Counted from the first letter of the stretch, positions 1-7,676 are shown. The stretch is 20,996 bases of DNA from an uncultured Bacilli bacterium (GCA_934087515.1 CAKOIY010000011.1:1-20996), one strand, 5' to 3'. Notes: generated from the sequence alone by a model not told the origin. Translations and numbers: made by a program.

Positions 1-2
1 GA

Positions 3-631
3 AGACCTAGTATAGATCCAATTGTATTATTTAAAATTGTATTTATTCAAGCATTAGATGGAATAAAATCAATGAGACAAACATGTAAAAAAATAAAAGT
101 AGATGCAGAATATAGATGGTTTTTAGGAATACCTTTTGGACAAGACACTCCACACTTTTCAACATTTAGTAAAAACTATGAAAGAAGATTTAAAGACACA
201 GATATATTTGAGGAAATAGTAAATCAAGCGATAAGATATAATTTAGTTGATGGAACAACATTCTATACAGATTCAACACATAAAAAAGCAAATGCAAATA
301 AAAATAAATATAATGATGAAGTTATTGAAATTGTAAAAGAAAGAAGAAAGTGGTTAGAAGAAGAAATAAATGAGGAAAGAATAAAAAAAGGAAGAAAGTC
401 GTTTGAATACAAAGGTGTAATAGAAATGGGTACAAAAAATATGAAAACACAGATAAAACAAAAATAACTAGAAGACATATCCATGAAGAATGGAATGAAA
501 TATTTAGAGAAAACAGACTATCAAAAGAAAGAAAAGAACTTTATAAAAAAAGAAAGGAACACGTAGAAAGAAGTTTTGCAAATTCAAAACAAAATCATGG
601 ATATAGATATGCTATGTATAAAAGTATTTAA
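3..631 (+). pseudogene. IS1182-family transposase, internally deleted and frameshifted
   Basis: The first frame (3-467) reads as the N-terminal part of an IS1182 transposase: RPSIDPIVLFKIVFIQALDG, then a conserved block with FGQDTPHFSTFSKNYERRF and DGTTFYTDSTHKKANANK. After about residue 135 the protein drops into an unrelated tail and stops at 467. A second frame (roughly 440-631) resumes with TRRHIHEEWNEIFRENRLS and VERSFANSKQNHGYRYAMY, the C-terminal part of the same family. The central portion, which carries most of the DDE catalytic core, is missing. A TAA at 629-631 interrupts the C-terminal part; the frame continues beyond it with CVAQNMKNI, typical of the family end. The gene therefore has an internal deletion, a frame change and a nonsense codon, and cannot make active transposase. 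Confidence 0.85.
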
Positions 632-800
632 AAAAATCAACATTATACATGGATTATTTGTGTTGCTCAAAACATGAAAAATATAGTAATAAAAAATGAT
701 AATGTAGGGAAGAAAGTATTTACTTTATTACAAAATATATCCAATTTTATAAAAATGCTTAAAAATATTATAAATACTAGTAAAAAAATTTTTCATAAGA

Positions 801-828
801 AAACCCTTAGAAAAAATTCTAGGGGTTT
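801..828. terminator. Hairpin near the IS1182-like right end
   Basis: AAACCCTTAGAA (801-812) pairs with TTCTAGGGGTTT (817-828) across a 4-base loop, 12 bp with one G-U pair. It is followed by TTT on the plus strand and by TTTTC on the minus strand, so it could act as a modest terminator in either direction. Hairpins of this sort near IS ends are common; function here is inferred. Confidence 0.5.
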
Positions 829-904
829 GTCTACACTCTGAATTAATCTTTCGATTGATTCTATATATCAAGTTCAAACTGAATAGTTCGAGCAAATCTC
901 ACTA

Positions 905-979
905 TGGAGCGGACGAGGAGAATCGAACTCCCATCTTAGCCTTGGCAAGGCCATATTCTAACCATTAAACCACATCCGC
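905..979 (-). tRNA. tRNA-Gly(GCC)
   Basis: This is a full cloverleaf on the minus strand. The acceptor stem GCGGATG pairs with CGTCCGC (one G-U pair), the anticodon loop is TTGCCAA giving anticodon GCC, and the T-loop region GTTCGATTC is present. CCA is encoded at 905-907. The discriminator base is U, as expected for bacterial tRNA-Gly. It lies between rmuC and the IS1182-like remnant and is probably transcribed from a promoter in the 51-base gap downstream of rmuC. Confidence 0.97.
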
Positions 980-986
980 AAAACAA

Positions 987-1013
987 GTACATATATAATG
1001 TACCATTTTTTTT
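987..1013 (+). terminator. Hairpin with T-run between tRNA-Gly and rmuC
   Basis: GTACAT (987-992) and ATGTAC (998-1003) form a perfect 6-bp stem, followed by eight T at 1006-1013 on the plus strand. On the minus strand the same stem is followed only by a broken T stretch, so it would be a weaker rmuC terminator there. It may block plus-strand read-through from the IS remnant into rmuC. The stem is short, so confidence is moderate. Confidence 0.4.
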
Positions 1014-1025
1014 ATTGAAAAGCAA
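997..1025 (-). promoter_or_regulatory. Candidate promoter of tRNA-Gly
   Basis: On the minus strand a -35-like TTGCTT (1020-1025) sits 17 bases from a -10-like TACATT (997-1002), placing initiation about 10-15 bases before the mature tRNA. It overlaps the hairpin at 987-1013. This is based on consensus similarity alone. Confidence 0.35.
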
Positions 1026-1030
1026 TAATT

Positions 1031-2092
1031 TTATTCAAGTTCCTCCAGTTTTTCCTTATCAAGTTCCACTTTACTAATAGAATTAAATCTCTTAGTAATC
1101 TTTTCAGTAGTAGTATGTATATCATTAACATCCCTACTTACCGTTTCAATACTTCTAGATAACTTATCCCATCTATCCTTATACCTACCAAACTCAACAC
1201 CAAGCTTATTAAGTTCCTCATGAATAACACTAGTATACTTATCTCTTTCAATATTCTTAAGAAGCATTTGAATAACAGTTAAAGTGGAAATAAGTGTTGT
1301 AGGAGAAGCAATCCATACCCTTCTCTTATAAGCATAATCAATTATATCAGAATGATAAGCATTAATCTCTGCAAAAATAGCCTCTGCTGGTAAAAACATA
1401 ATAGCTTGATCACTAGTAACACCAGGAATAATATACTTACTACTAATAGCATCTATATGTTTTTTTACATCAGCCTTAAATAACTTTTCATACTTTTCTC
1501 TTTCTACCCTACTAATATTTTTATCAACCATATTTCTATAGTTTTCCAAAGGAAACTTAGAATCAATAGCAATAGTACCCAATGGTTCTGGAGCAAACAA
1601 AATAGAATCTGCTATAGTACCATTAGGAAGAGAATATTGAAGCCTATAAATACTATCATTTCTCTCACCAAATACTGAAGACAAAATATGTTTAAGATTA
1701 ACTTCTCCAAAAATACCTCTAGTCTTCTTATCAGTTAAAATACCTTGTAAAGAAACAATATCACTAGAAAGTGAATCAATCTTCTTCTGAGCCTCATCAA
1801 TCTTAGAAAGCCTTTCAAGTACATTAGAAAAAGTCTTATTAGTCTTTTCAAAATTCTGATCAAGCCTTTCATTAACCTTCTCATTCATCAAAATAAGTCT
1901 TTGATCTTGCCTTTCTGAAAGTTTATTAAAATCACTATTAAGAGAACTCTTCAAATCACCAAGTTCCTTCATCATACTAACTTCAAGTTTCCCAAGTCTT
2001 TCAGTTATATTAGCCTCATTTCCACCCTTAGTAATACTAACCACTACTAAAATTAAAATAATAACCAAAATCCCAATTATTACATATTCCAT
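1031..2092 (-). CDS. rmuC: DNA recombination protein RmuC
   Basis: A 353-residue RmuC-family protein. The N-terminus is a single membrane segment (about residues 3-22), followed by a long charged coiled-coil region (about 25-120) and the RmuC nuclease-like domain (about 125-330), with recognisable stretches such as KTRGIFGEVNLKHILSSVFG and ATTLISTLTVIQMLLK-like text near residue 265. RmuC proteins are linked to suppression of inversions at short inverted repeats and are predicted, not proven, nucleases. The ATG at 2092 directly abuts the stop of the upstream DedA-type gene (zero spacing), so the two are probably co-transcribed and translationally coupled. A GGTGG-containing stretch before the start could serve as ribosome binding site. 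Confidence 0.9.
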   Translation of the reverse strand: MEYVIIGILVIILILVVVSITKGGNEANITERLGKLEVSMMKELGDLKSSLNSDFNKLSERQDQRLILMNEKVNERLDQNFEKTNKTFSNVLERLSKIDEAQKKIDSLSSDIVSLQGILTDKKTRGIFGEVNLKHILSSVFGERNDSIYRLQYSLPNGTIADSILFAPEPLGTIAIDSKFPLENYRNMVDKNISRVEREKYEKLFKADVKKHIDAISSKYIIPGVTSDQAIMFLPAEAIFAEINAYHSDIIDYAYKRRVWIASPTTLISTLTVIQMLLKNIERDKYTSVIHEELNKLGVEFGRYKDRWDKLSRSIETVSRDVNDIHTTTEKITKRFNSISKVELDKEKLEELE

Positions 2093-2674
2093 CTATTCTT
2101 CCACCTTTACTATCTTTTCTACTATCTTACTTATAATATAAGCAACAAGAACAAGTACTCCTACTTTAACAAAATTAATCGGATCCTTTAAACTATCTAC
2201 AAAAGAAACAGCAATATATCCATAAAACAAAAGCATCGCTGGTTTTCCAATCAATAAAGCAATTAAATACTTTCTAGCAGATATATCACTAAGTCCCCCA
2301 GCTATATTAACAGCAAAAGCCGGAGTAACAGGAAGTGCAAAAAGCACCACTAAAACATTAAAATCAATATTAGATAACTTATCCATCCACTTTTTTATAG
2401 TCTCTTGCTTACTCTTAGAAAACCAATGAATAAACTTATCTTTAAACAAATATCTAAACAAATAAAACGATACAATACATCCTATAATAGTAGCAATATA
2501 AGAAATTAAAAATCCAAAAACATTACCAAAAGAAAGCATATTAAGACCAACTATTGCCCCCAAAGGAAGCGGAGGTACCACAGATTCCAAAAGAACAAGT
2601 AAAAATCCTCCCAAAGGGCCAAAAGACACCATAACATTAACAAGTTGATCAATTAACATAGATATTTTATCCAT
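2093..2674 (-). CDS. DedA/VTT-domain membrane protein (possible lipid scramblase/transporter)
   Basis: A 193-residue polytopic membrane protein of the DedA/SNARE-associated (VTT) superfamily. The N-terminal re-entrant region carries the acidic residue and prolines typical of the family (LESVVPPLPLGAIVG, about residues 28-42). A second signature, LFALPVTPAFAVNIAGG, lies near residue 112, with an ARKY stretch shortly after. The ending is hydrophobic with a charged tail (KIVEKIVKVEE). Members include UptA of Bacillus subtilis, implicated in undecaprenyl-phosphate recycling, and YdjX/TVP38-like proteins of unknown substrate; sequence alone does not say which this is. A good ribosome binding site (AAGGAAG) precedes the ATG. 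It heads a two-gene unit with rmuC. Confidence 0.82.
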   Translation of the reverse strand: MDKISMLIDQLVNVMVSFGPLGGFLLVLLESVVPPLPLGAIVGLNMLSFGNVFGFLISYIATIIGCIVSFYLFRYLFKDKFIHWFSKSKQETIKKWMDKLSNIDFNVLVVLFALPVTPAFAVNIAGGLSDISARKYLIALLIGKPAMLLFYGYIAVSFVDSLKDPINFVKVGVLVLVAYIISKIVEKIVKVEE

Positions 2675-2699
2675 AACCCACTTCCTTTATCATGTTAAT

Positions 2700-2705
2700 A
2701 TTATA
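2700..2705 (-). promoter_or_regulatory. -10 element upstream of the DedA-type gene
   Basis: A perfect TATAAT on the minus strand lies 26 bases before the DedA-type start codon. No clear -35 hexamer is seen 16-18 bases upstream, where the sequence is a T-rich run. Transcription of the dedA-rmuC pair probably starts here. Confidence 0.4.
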
Positions 2706-2733
2706 CCACGTCTAAACAAAAAAATATATAAAT

Positions 2734-3618
2734 TTATAAATTTTCCAAAAACAAAAACATTCCCGTAGAAATATCCATTTTTCCACTTTTAACATTAATG
2801 TCAACATCACTAAGACCTTTAAGCATAAAAAGAATCTTTTCCCTAGACACCAACCTACACTGCTCCTTTAATTTAGTAAGTCTATAAGGATGAAGCCTAT
2901 AAACCCTAATCATTTCACTATCACTCATAGACATAGATTTAATCTTAACCTTATACAAAAGCCTATAATGATTAGCAATAGTATAAAGAATCTTTTCCTC
3001 AGTCTCATTTTCCATAAGAAGCTCCCTATAAATACTATAAATCTTTTCTTTATTACCACTATTAATCTCATCAATTAAATTAAATATAGTACTATCATAA
3101 CCCTTCCTAACAATCCTATTAACATCATCTAAAGTAATAACCTTTTCATTAAACTTATATAGTTTTAACTTCTCAAGCTCATTAAAAAGTCTCTTAATAT
3201 CACCATCACAATAACTAACAAGCAAATTAATAGTCATAAAATCCATCTTAAAACCATCAAGTCTCTCCTTAACATAACCATTAAAATCATAACTAAATAT
3301 CTCTTTATACTCTGTCTTTTCCTTTAACACTTTAGTAAGTTTCTTCCTATTATCAAGTTCTTTATATGAAACAAGAATTAAAACATTATCCAAAACATTA
3401 TCAAAATACTTAATCAAAAAATCACTATCATCAATTTTATCCAAACCAAACACTTTAACTATCTTCTTACCAAACAAACTAACAGTATCTAAATCAATAA
3501 TAGCATCCTTAATAGAACATTCTTCTAAATCATAACTAATAACATTACTAGAATCTCCTACTATCTTATCAATTTCCTCTAAAACATAATCCTTATTTCC
3601 AACTAAAGTATATACCAT
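2734..3618 (-). CDS. holA: DNA polymerase III delta subunit
   Basis: A 294-residue HolA-type protein, shorter than the usual roughly 340. It belongs to the clamp-loader complex that opens the beta sliding clamp during replication. The N-terminal P-loop-like domain begins MVYTLVGNKDYVLEEIDKIV. The middle contains the family pattern around NVLILVSYKELDNRKKLTKV (about 78-98) and CDGDIKRLFNELEKLKLY (about 138-155), typical of delta's AAA+-like region. The C-terminal collar helices end at FLFLENL. As in other delta subunits, a canonical Walker A motif is absent. It starts with ATG after an AGGAG ribosome binding site. It follows sigE but is separated from it by a terminator and a candidate promoter, so it is probably transcribed on its own. 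Confidence 0.88.
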   Translation of the reverse strand: MVYTLVGNKDYVLEEIDKIVGDSSNVISYDLEECSIKDAIIDLDTVSLFGKKIVKVFGLDKIDDSDFLIKYFDNVLDNVLILVSYKELDNRKKLTKVLKEKTEYKEIFSYDFNGYVKERLDGFKMDFMTINLLVSYCDGDIKRLFNELEKLKLYKFNEKVITLDDVNRIVRKGYDSTIFNLIDEINSGNKEKIYSIYRELLMENETEEKILYTIANHYRLLYKVKIKSMSMSDSEMIRVYRLHPYRLTKLKEQCRLVSREKILFMLKGLSDVDINVKSGKMDISTGMFLFLENL

Positions 3619-3643
3619 ATATAAAAACTCCTAACTACAAAGT

Positions 3644-3672
3644 ATTATATCACAAAAAAAGTTAAATCTTAA
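3644..3672 (-). promoter_or_regulatory. Candidate holA promoter
   Basis: TATAAT at 3644-3649 lies 17 bases from TTAAGA at 3667-3672 on the minus strand, placed just before holA. The -35 half lies inside the sigE terminator. The -10 match is perfect and the -35 match is weak. Confidence 0.42.
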
Positions 3673-3690
3673 TTATCTGCTTTAACTTTT
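3654..3690 (-). terminator. Intrinsic terminator overlapping the 3' end of sigE
   Basis: On the minus strand AAAAGTTAAA (3681-3690) pairs perfectly with TTTAACTTTT (3657-3666), ending in a run of seven T at 3654-3660. The 5' arm lies within the last codons of sigE and the stop codon is in the 3' arm. The all but two A-T pairs make it weak in energy but the geometry is convincing. Confidence 0.6.
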
Positions 3691-4351
3691 TAATAACTTT
3701 CTTCTCAATTCTCGAAATATAAGACTGACTAATATTAAGCCTCTTAGCAACCTCCTTCTGAGTAAGTTCATCCTTACCATTTAAACCATATCTCATCTGC
3801 ATAATTTCCTTATCTCTTGCATCAAGCTTATCAAGTTCTAACCTTAAAACCTTTTTATCATACTCATCCTCAAGTGGCTTAGTAACAATATCATCATCAG
3901 TACCTAAAATATCCTCCAAATGAAGTTCATTACCATCACTATCAAAACTAAGCGATTCCTCAAAAGAAATATCAGTCTTATTCTTCTTAGTTTTTCTAAG
4001 ATACATCAAAATCTCATTATCAATACACCTAGAACAATAAGTAGCAAGTTTAATATTCTTCCCCCTCTTATAAGTATTAATCCCTTTTATAAGCCCAATA
4101 GACCCAATACTAACAAGATCCTCCAAATCAACCTTAGTATTCTCATATCTCTTAGCAAGAAACACAACAAGCCTTAAATTATGTTCAATAAGCTTATCCT
4201 TAGCATACGTATCACCATTTTCCTTAAGCTCCAAAAAACGATCCTCATCTTCCTTACTAAGAGGTGGAGGAAGTATATCAGTCGCCCCAACAAAAAATAC
4301 TCCATCCCTCTTAAAAAATCTCCTAATTAAACACAAAATCTTATCTTTCAT
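3662..4351 (-). CDS. sigE: Sporulation sigma factor sigma-E (pro-protein)
   Basis: A 229-residue sigma-70 family factor matching sigma-E, the first mother-cell factor of endospore formation. Region 1.2/2 shows LPPPLSKEDE and EHNLRLVVFLAKRYENT; region 2.4 shows KNIKLATYCSRCIDNEILMY; the linker carries GNELHLEDILGTDDDIVTK; region 4.2 has the helix-turn-helix TQKEVAKRLNISQSYISRIE. The start has a short pro-sequence of about 19 residues ending at Phe19-Phe20, aligned with the Tyr27-Tyr28 cleavage site of B. subtilis pro-sigma-E. The ATG directly abuts the spoIIGA stop, with a GGGAGG ribosome binding site inside spoIIGA's last codons, so the two are translationally coupled. SigK is the main alternative, but the spoIIGA neighbour favours SigE. 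Confidence 0.93.
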   Translation of the reverse strand: MKDKILCLIRRFFKRDGVFFVGATDILPPPLSKEDEDRFLELKENGDTYAKDKLIEHNLRLVVFLAKRYENTKVDLEDLVSIGSIGLIKGINTYKRGKNIKLATYCSRCIDNEILMYLRKTKKNKTDISFEESLSFDSDGNELHLEDILGTDDDIVTKPLEDEYDKKVLRLELDKLDARDKEIMQMRYGLNGKDELTQKEVAKRLNISQSYISRIEKKVIKKLKQIIKI

Positions 4352-5125
4352 TTAATCATCCTCCCATAAATTTACATTCAAAATCATATCACAATCCTTA
4401 AGTTGAAATTTGTCATTTGCTATAGCAACATAAACATTTTCAAAAAAACCCTTTCCAGAAACAAAAATCTTAGAAACCTTAAAACCCTTCATAACACTAT
4501 TACCATTAACACTTCTAAAAGGAATATAAACATAATCACCATCATAACCAAAATCCTTATTCAAAATAACAACAGGCCTATTAAAATATAACAAATCATT
4601 CCCCGTATCCATAAACCCATCAAACTTATAACTAGAATTACCAATAAATACTTCAACATTATATTTATTAACAACAGACCTCTTAATAACCTTAACATAC
4701 CTAGAATAAAATAAAACAATCAAAAAACCAATCAAAATAAGCACAAACAAATTAACACTATTCCCATTAGCAAAAAATATCATCCCAACATTAGAATACC
4801 CAATCTCCGTATTAATCAAATAAAGACCACCACCAAGTATCACAGATAAAATAACCAAATAAATAAAATTACTCAAAGTATACCTAAAACTCTTATAAGA
4901 AAAACAAATAATAACCATTAAAACACCAAGCAACATCTTAACAATTAAAAACATAACTGAAGACATAGAAAAAAATATAATAAAAAAAGAAACTCCTCCA
5001 AACAAAGAACCTAAAAAAAGTCTTAACTTAGAAACATTTCTCTTAAGAACAATAGAAACCCCTAAAAGAAGTATAAAATCAAATAAAAAATTAATTAAAA
5101 ATATATAATCCAAATATATTTTCAT
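4352..5125 (-). CDS. spoIIGA: Pro-sigma-E processing peptidase SpoIIGA
   Basis: A 257-residue membrane aspartic peptidase (309 in B. subtilis). Residues 1-140 form about five hydrophobic segments. The cytoplasmic domain follows, with the catalytic motif FMDTGNDL at Asp173-Thr174-Gly175-Asn176, matching the D-T/S-G core of the single-domain, retropepsin-like peptidase. In known systems SpoIIGA sits in the septal membrane, dimerises, and cuts pro-sigma-E after a forespore signal (SpoIIR). The gene starts with ATG after a GGTGG ribosome binding site and is directly followed by sigE, the order found in spore formers. A terminator separates it from murD upstream. The shortening relative to B. subtilis lies mostly outside the catalytic core. 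Confidence 0.9.
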   Translation of the reverse strand: MKIYLDYIFLINFLFDFILLLGVSIVLKRNVSKLRLFLGSLFGGVSFFIIFFSMSSVMFLIVKMLLGVLMVIICFSYKSFRYTLSNFIYLVILSVILGGGLYLINTEIGYSNVGMIFFANGNSVNLFVLILIGFLIVLFYSRYVKVIKRSVVNKYNVEVFIGNSSYKFDGFMDTGNDLLYFNRPVVILNKDFGYDGDYVYIPFRSVNGNSVMKGFKVSKIFVSGKGFFENVYVAIANDKFQLKDCDMILNVNLWEDD

Positions 5126-5138
5126 AAAACCACCAAAT

Positions 5139-5174
5139 TAAGTATAAAAAAAAGACATTAAATAAAATGTCGAT
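5139..5174 (-). promoter_or_regulatory. Possible spoIIGA-sigE promoter with Spo0A-box-like site
   Basis: A TATACT (5139-5144, minus strand) could be the -10 element. On the plus strand ATGTCGAT at about 5167-5174 matches the Spo0A box TGTCGAA at six of seven core positions and would lie next to the -35 region, as in the B. subtilis spoIIG promoter. The same bases form part of the murD terminator, so chance is a real alternative, and the 5' leader would be very short. Confidence 0.2.
5146..5171 (-). terminator. murD terminator
   Basis: On the minus strand GACATT (5166-5171) and AATGTC (5154-5159) form a perfect 6-bp stem around a 6-base loop, followed by eight T at 5146-5153. It ends the murD transcript and separates it from spoIIGA. 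Confidence 0.75.
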
Positions 5175-5178
5175 TTTT

Positions 5179-6519
5179 CTAAAAACTATTAGCTATTTCC
5201 TTAAACAAATCTCCTCGATCTTCACATTGTTTAAACTGATCCCAAGAAGCACTTCCTGGAGAAAGTAATATAACATCACCACTTGAACTAATCTCATAAG
5301 CTTTTCTAGTAGCCTTATCTATATAATTACATAAATAAGTAGGAATACCTAAAGAATCTCCAAACTCTTTAACCCTATTCTCACATTCACCCATTGCAAT
5401 AATAGCCTTTACATTCTTCATATAAGGCGTAAGATCCTCAAACTTTTGACCTCTCTCAAGACCACCAAGCAATATAATAGTAGGTTCAGAAAAACTAGAA
5501 AGAGCAATCTGTGTACACTTTATATTAGTAGCCTCCGTATCATTATAAAAAATTCTACCATTCTTATTACAAACAAACTCTAATCTATGAGTAACACCAG
5601 TAAATTCCTTCAAAACAGATACAATAGAAGAAGTATTACACCCAAACTCCTTAACCCCCATAACAGCAGCCATAATATTTTCATAATTATGAACACCACG
5701 AAGCTTCAAATCACTAATAGATATTATTTTCTCACCATAATAATAAATACTATCATCAAATAAATAAGCCCCATCAATAACAGACTTAGAAGAAAAATAC
5801 TTCTTAGTACTACTAGCATCACTAACACAATCAAGTAAATCCTTAGACTCTTTATTTAAAATAGCAACATCACTACTAGATTGATTCCTTAAAAGTTTAC
5901 TCTTAACATATTTATAATGATCATAAGTCTTCATAAAATCAATATGAGCCTCAACAATATTAGTCATAACAGCAACATCAGGTCTAAACTCATCAAAATT
6001 TTCAAGTTGTTGACAAGAAACCTCCATAACAATAATAGTATCTTTCTCTAAAGAATCAACAAAAGAACAAAGAGGATATCCAATATTACCAGCAAGAACT
6101 ACTTTTCTATTATCCCTTTTCAAAAACTCATAACACAAAGTAGTAGTAGTAGTCTTACCATTACTACCAGTAATACAAAGTAACTTAATATTCTTATCCT
6201 TAGGAATACATCTATAAGCCATTTCCGCCTCATTAATAACAGGAATACCAAGTTCATTACATTTTAAAACATATTTATGATCAATAGGAACTCCAGGATT
6301 CTTAATCAAATAATCAACAGAAGAATCAATCAAAGAATCAGGATGAGATCCCAAAACAACCTTTATACCTAAAGACTCAAGCTCATCAAGAACAGCCTTA
6401 TCATAAGAAGATACTCTATCATTAACAATAACATCACAACCTCTTTTTCTAAGAAACTTAGAAGCAGCAATCCCACTACGAGCAAGTCCTAAAACAACTA
6501 CCTTTTTATTTTCAAACAT
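5179..6519 (-). CDS. murD: UDP-N-acetylmuramoyl-L-alanine:D-glutamate ligase
   Basis: A 446-residue Mur ligase of usual length. It adds D-glutamate to UDP-MurNAc-L-Ala with ATP in the cytoplasm, the second amino-acid step of the peptidoglycan stem peptide. The N-terminal Rossmann-like domain begins VVVLGLARSGIAASKFL. The ATP-binding loop is GSNGKTTTTT at residues 118-127. The central domain includes VAVMTNIVEAHIDFM, and the C-terminal domain includes GVTHRLEFV and the closing LLSPGSASWDQFKQCEDRG, a MurD hallmark. It starts with ATG after a GGAG-type ribosome binding site. In many Firmicutes murD lies in the division and cell-wall cluster, sometimes near spoIIGA-sigE; here the intervening mur/fts genes are absent and accessory DNA begins just upstream. 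Confidence 0.96.
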   Translation of the reverse strand: MFENKKVVVLGLARSGIAASKFLRKRGCDVIVNDRVSSYDKAVLDELESLGIKVVLGSHPDSLIDSSVDYLIKNPGVPIDHKYVLKCNELGIPVINEAEMAYRCIPKDKNIKLLCITGSNGKTTTTTLCYEFLKRDNRKVVLAGNIGYPLCSFVDSLEKDTIIVMEVSCQQLENFDEFRPDVAVMTNIVEAHIDFMKTYDHYKYVKSKLLRNQSSSDVAILNKESKDLLDCVSDASSTKKYFSSKSVIDGAYLFDDSIYYYGEKIISISDLKLRGVHNYENIMAAVMGVKEFGCNTSSIVSVLKEFTGVTHRLEFVCNKNGRIFYNDTEATNIKCTQIALSSFSEPTIILLGGLERGQKFEDLTPYMKNVKAIIAMGECENRVKEFGDSLGIPTYLCNYIDKATRKAYEISSSGDVILLSPGSASWDQFKQCEDRGDLFKEIANSF

Positions 6520-6542
6520 ATTATCACTCCATAACTTTAATA

Positions 6543-6548
6543 ATTATA
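6543..6548 (-). promoter_or_regulatory. -10 element of murD
   Basis: TATAAT on the minus strand lies 23 bases before the murD start. The matching -35 position (about 6566-6571, TCGTAC) is poor and falls inside the neighbouring decayed gene, suggesting that the original upstream promoter half was replaced when the accessory block arrived. Confidence 0.4.
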
Positions 6549-6561
6549 ACACACTTTAAAA

Positions 6562-6944
6562 CTAAGTACGAGATTTTCTATCCTTAATTTCCTCCACTTT
6601 TCTTTCTATAGATGTAACCTTTTTCCTTCCTGTGAGAGTTAACCAATCACCTAACAAATTTAGTTTTGCTTCTCTTTTCTTTGATAATTTTCCTTGTCGA
6701 TAATTGTTTCTTTGTTAATAGAGAACTGAAGTTTTCTGCCAACAGGCTTCTTCTCACATCCTATTTTACCAAACAAATACTCTGTAAACCAAACTCTGCC
6801 TGTTGCAGATATTGTGATTCTTTGTTCTATTGCATCTTCAGGTTCCGGACAAGGCCCATAGCACAGTAGGTCAAAAATAATCTGTGCCTTCTGCAGTCGT
6901 TTCTTTCTGACGATGAAATCAATACTAAACGAATAATATGAACT
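6562..6944 (-). pseudogene. Decayed gene of unknown family
   Basis: A minus-strand reading frame without ATG runs from 6944 and encodes text such as KAQIIFDLLCYGPCPEPEDA and ATGRVWFTEYLFGKIGCEKK, stopping near 6659. Another frame takes over near 6695 and continues plausibly with KKREAKLNLLGDWLTLTGRK and SIERKVEEIKDRKSRT to a TAG at 6562-6564. The two parts read as one protein of about 125 residues with one frameshift and a missing start. I do not recognise the family. Base composition resembles the following traX and EFR1-type genes and not murD, so it belongs to the accessory block. The alternative is that only one of the frames was ever coding. Confidence 0.5.
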
Positions 6945-6968
6945 TTAGATGATGTATTTTTAACTTAT

Positions 6969-7676
6969 TTAAATATGAAGAGTCATTCTTATTATTCCTA
7001 AAACAAGAAGATGTACTGGATAGAAGAAGTAGTTAAAAAGCTTATTTTGTCTGCCTCTTTCTCCGTTATAAGTCAGGTTTAAACCAAATCCAAGTAAGGC
7101 CCATGGTTCTTTAAACATTGAAGCATAACAGAACGGGATAGAATAGATATATCGATCATGAAAGAGATACATGAAATAGCCAATAAGTACAGCATGGTGT
7201 TCATAATCTAATCCTGCATTCATTGCGACAAAGCACATAATAGCCACAATAAGGAAAGAAACAAAATACCATAATGGTTTATTTAACTTCCTTTTGAGTA
7301 CATCAATAAACCATATGATTGCAAGTACGAATGATAAAGTAAACATAATGTTGTTCCAGTTTGGCTCAAAAAAAACAGCTGATGTACACATATCAAATGG
7401 TATTTCGGAGATGATACCAAAGAGAAAAAGAGTTCCTAAGTATTTCCATTTGTTTCTTGTATGAAAGTATCCTTCTATGAGAAGAAAGATAAATATAGGG
7501 AAAGCGATTCTACCTAGAATATCAAATAGATCACTGACTCTATTCAGCATGCCACCACCATCTAAATTAGGATAAATTAGTGCTTTATTGAGATGATCAA
7601 TAAGCATTGAAGCAAATGCGATATATTTTAATTGTGCACCAGAGAATATCTTGGTTTTCTTATTTATATTATTCAT
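6969..7676 (-). CDS. traX: TraX family membrane protein
   Basis: A 235-residue polytopic membrane protein of the TraX family, named after the F-plasmid pilin acetylase. Many chromosomal homologues in Firmicutes have no known substrate. The N-terminal SGAQLKYIAFASMLIDHLNK (about residues 11-30), the PIFIFLLIEGYFHTRNKWKY stretch (about 58-77), the late LDYEHHAVLIGY and the C-terminal FNYFFYPVHLLVLGIIR are characteristic. About eight hydrophobic segments are seen. I chose the ATG at 7676 with an AAAGG upstream over the TTG at 7685. It follows the EFR1-type gene after about 30 bases, probably in one transcript. Its base usage (no plus-strand G scarcity) differs from the core genes, consistent with acquisition by transfer. 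Confidence 0.85.
   Translation of the reverse strand: MNNINKKTKIFSGAQLKYIAFASMLIDHLNKALIYPNLDGGGMLNRVSDLFDILGRIAFPIFIFLLIEGYFHTRNKWKYLGTLFLFGIISEIPFDMCTSAVFFEPNWNNIMFTLSFVLAIIWFIDVLKRKLNKPLWYFVSFLIVAIMCFVAMNAGLDYEHHAVLIGYFMYLFHDRYIYSIPFCYASMFKEPWALLGFGLNLTYNGERGRQNKLFNYFFYPVHLLVLGIIRMTLHI

Larger units (their letters stand above)
1..841 (+). mobile_element. IS1182-like insertion sequence remnant (left end outside window)
   Basis: A decayed insertion sequence is cut by the left window edge. It holds an IS1182-type transposase reading frame open from base 3, broken further along, then a 12-bp hairpin at 801-828 close to what is probably the right end. The plus-strand orientation opposes all neighbouring genes. 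The exact right end is inferred: the last reading frame closes at about 841, and I could not compare the terminal inverted repeat because the left end is missing. It lies just downstream of a tRNA-Gly gene. Confidence 0.7.

Noticed and set aside
3662..4351. Sigma-K or another sigma-70 factor
   Set aside because: The LPPPL region, linker and direct spoIIGA neighbour all point to sigma-E.
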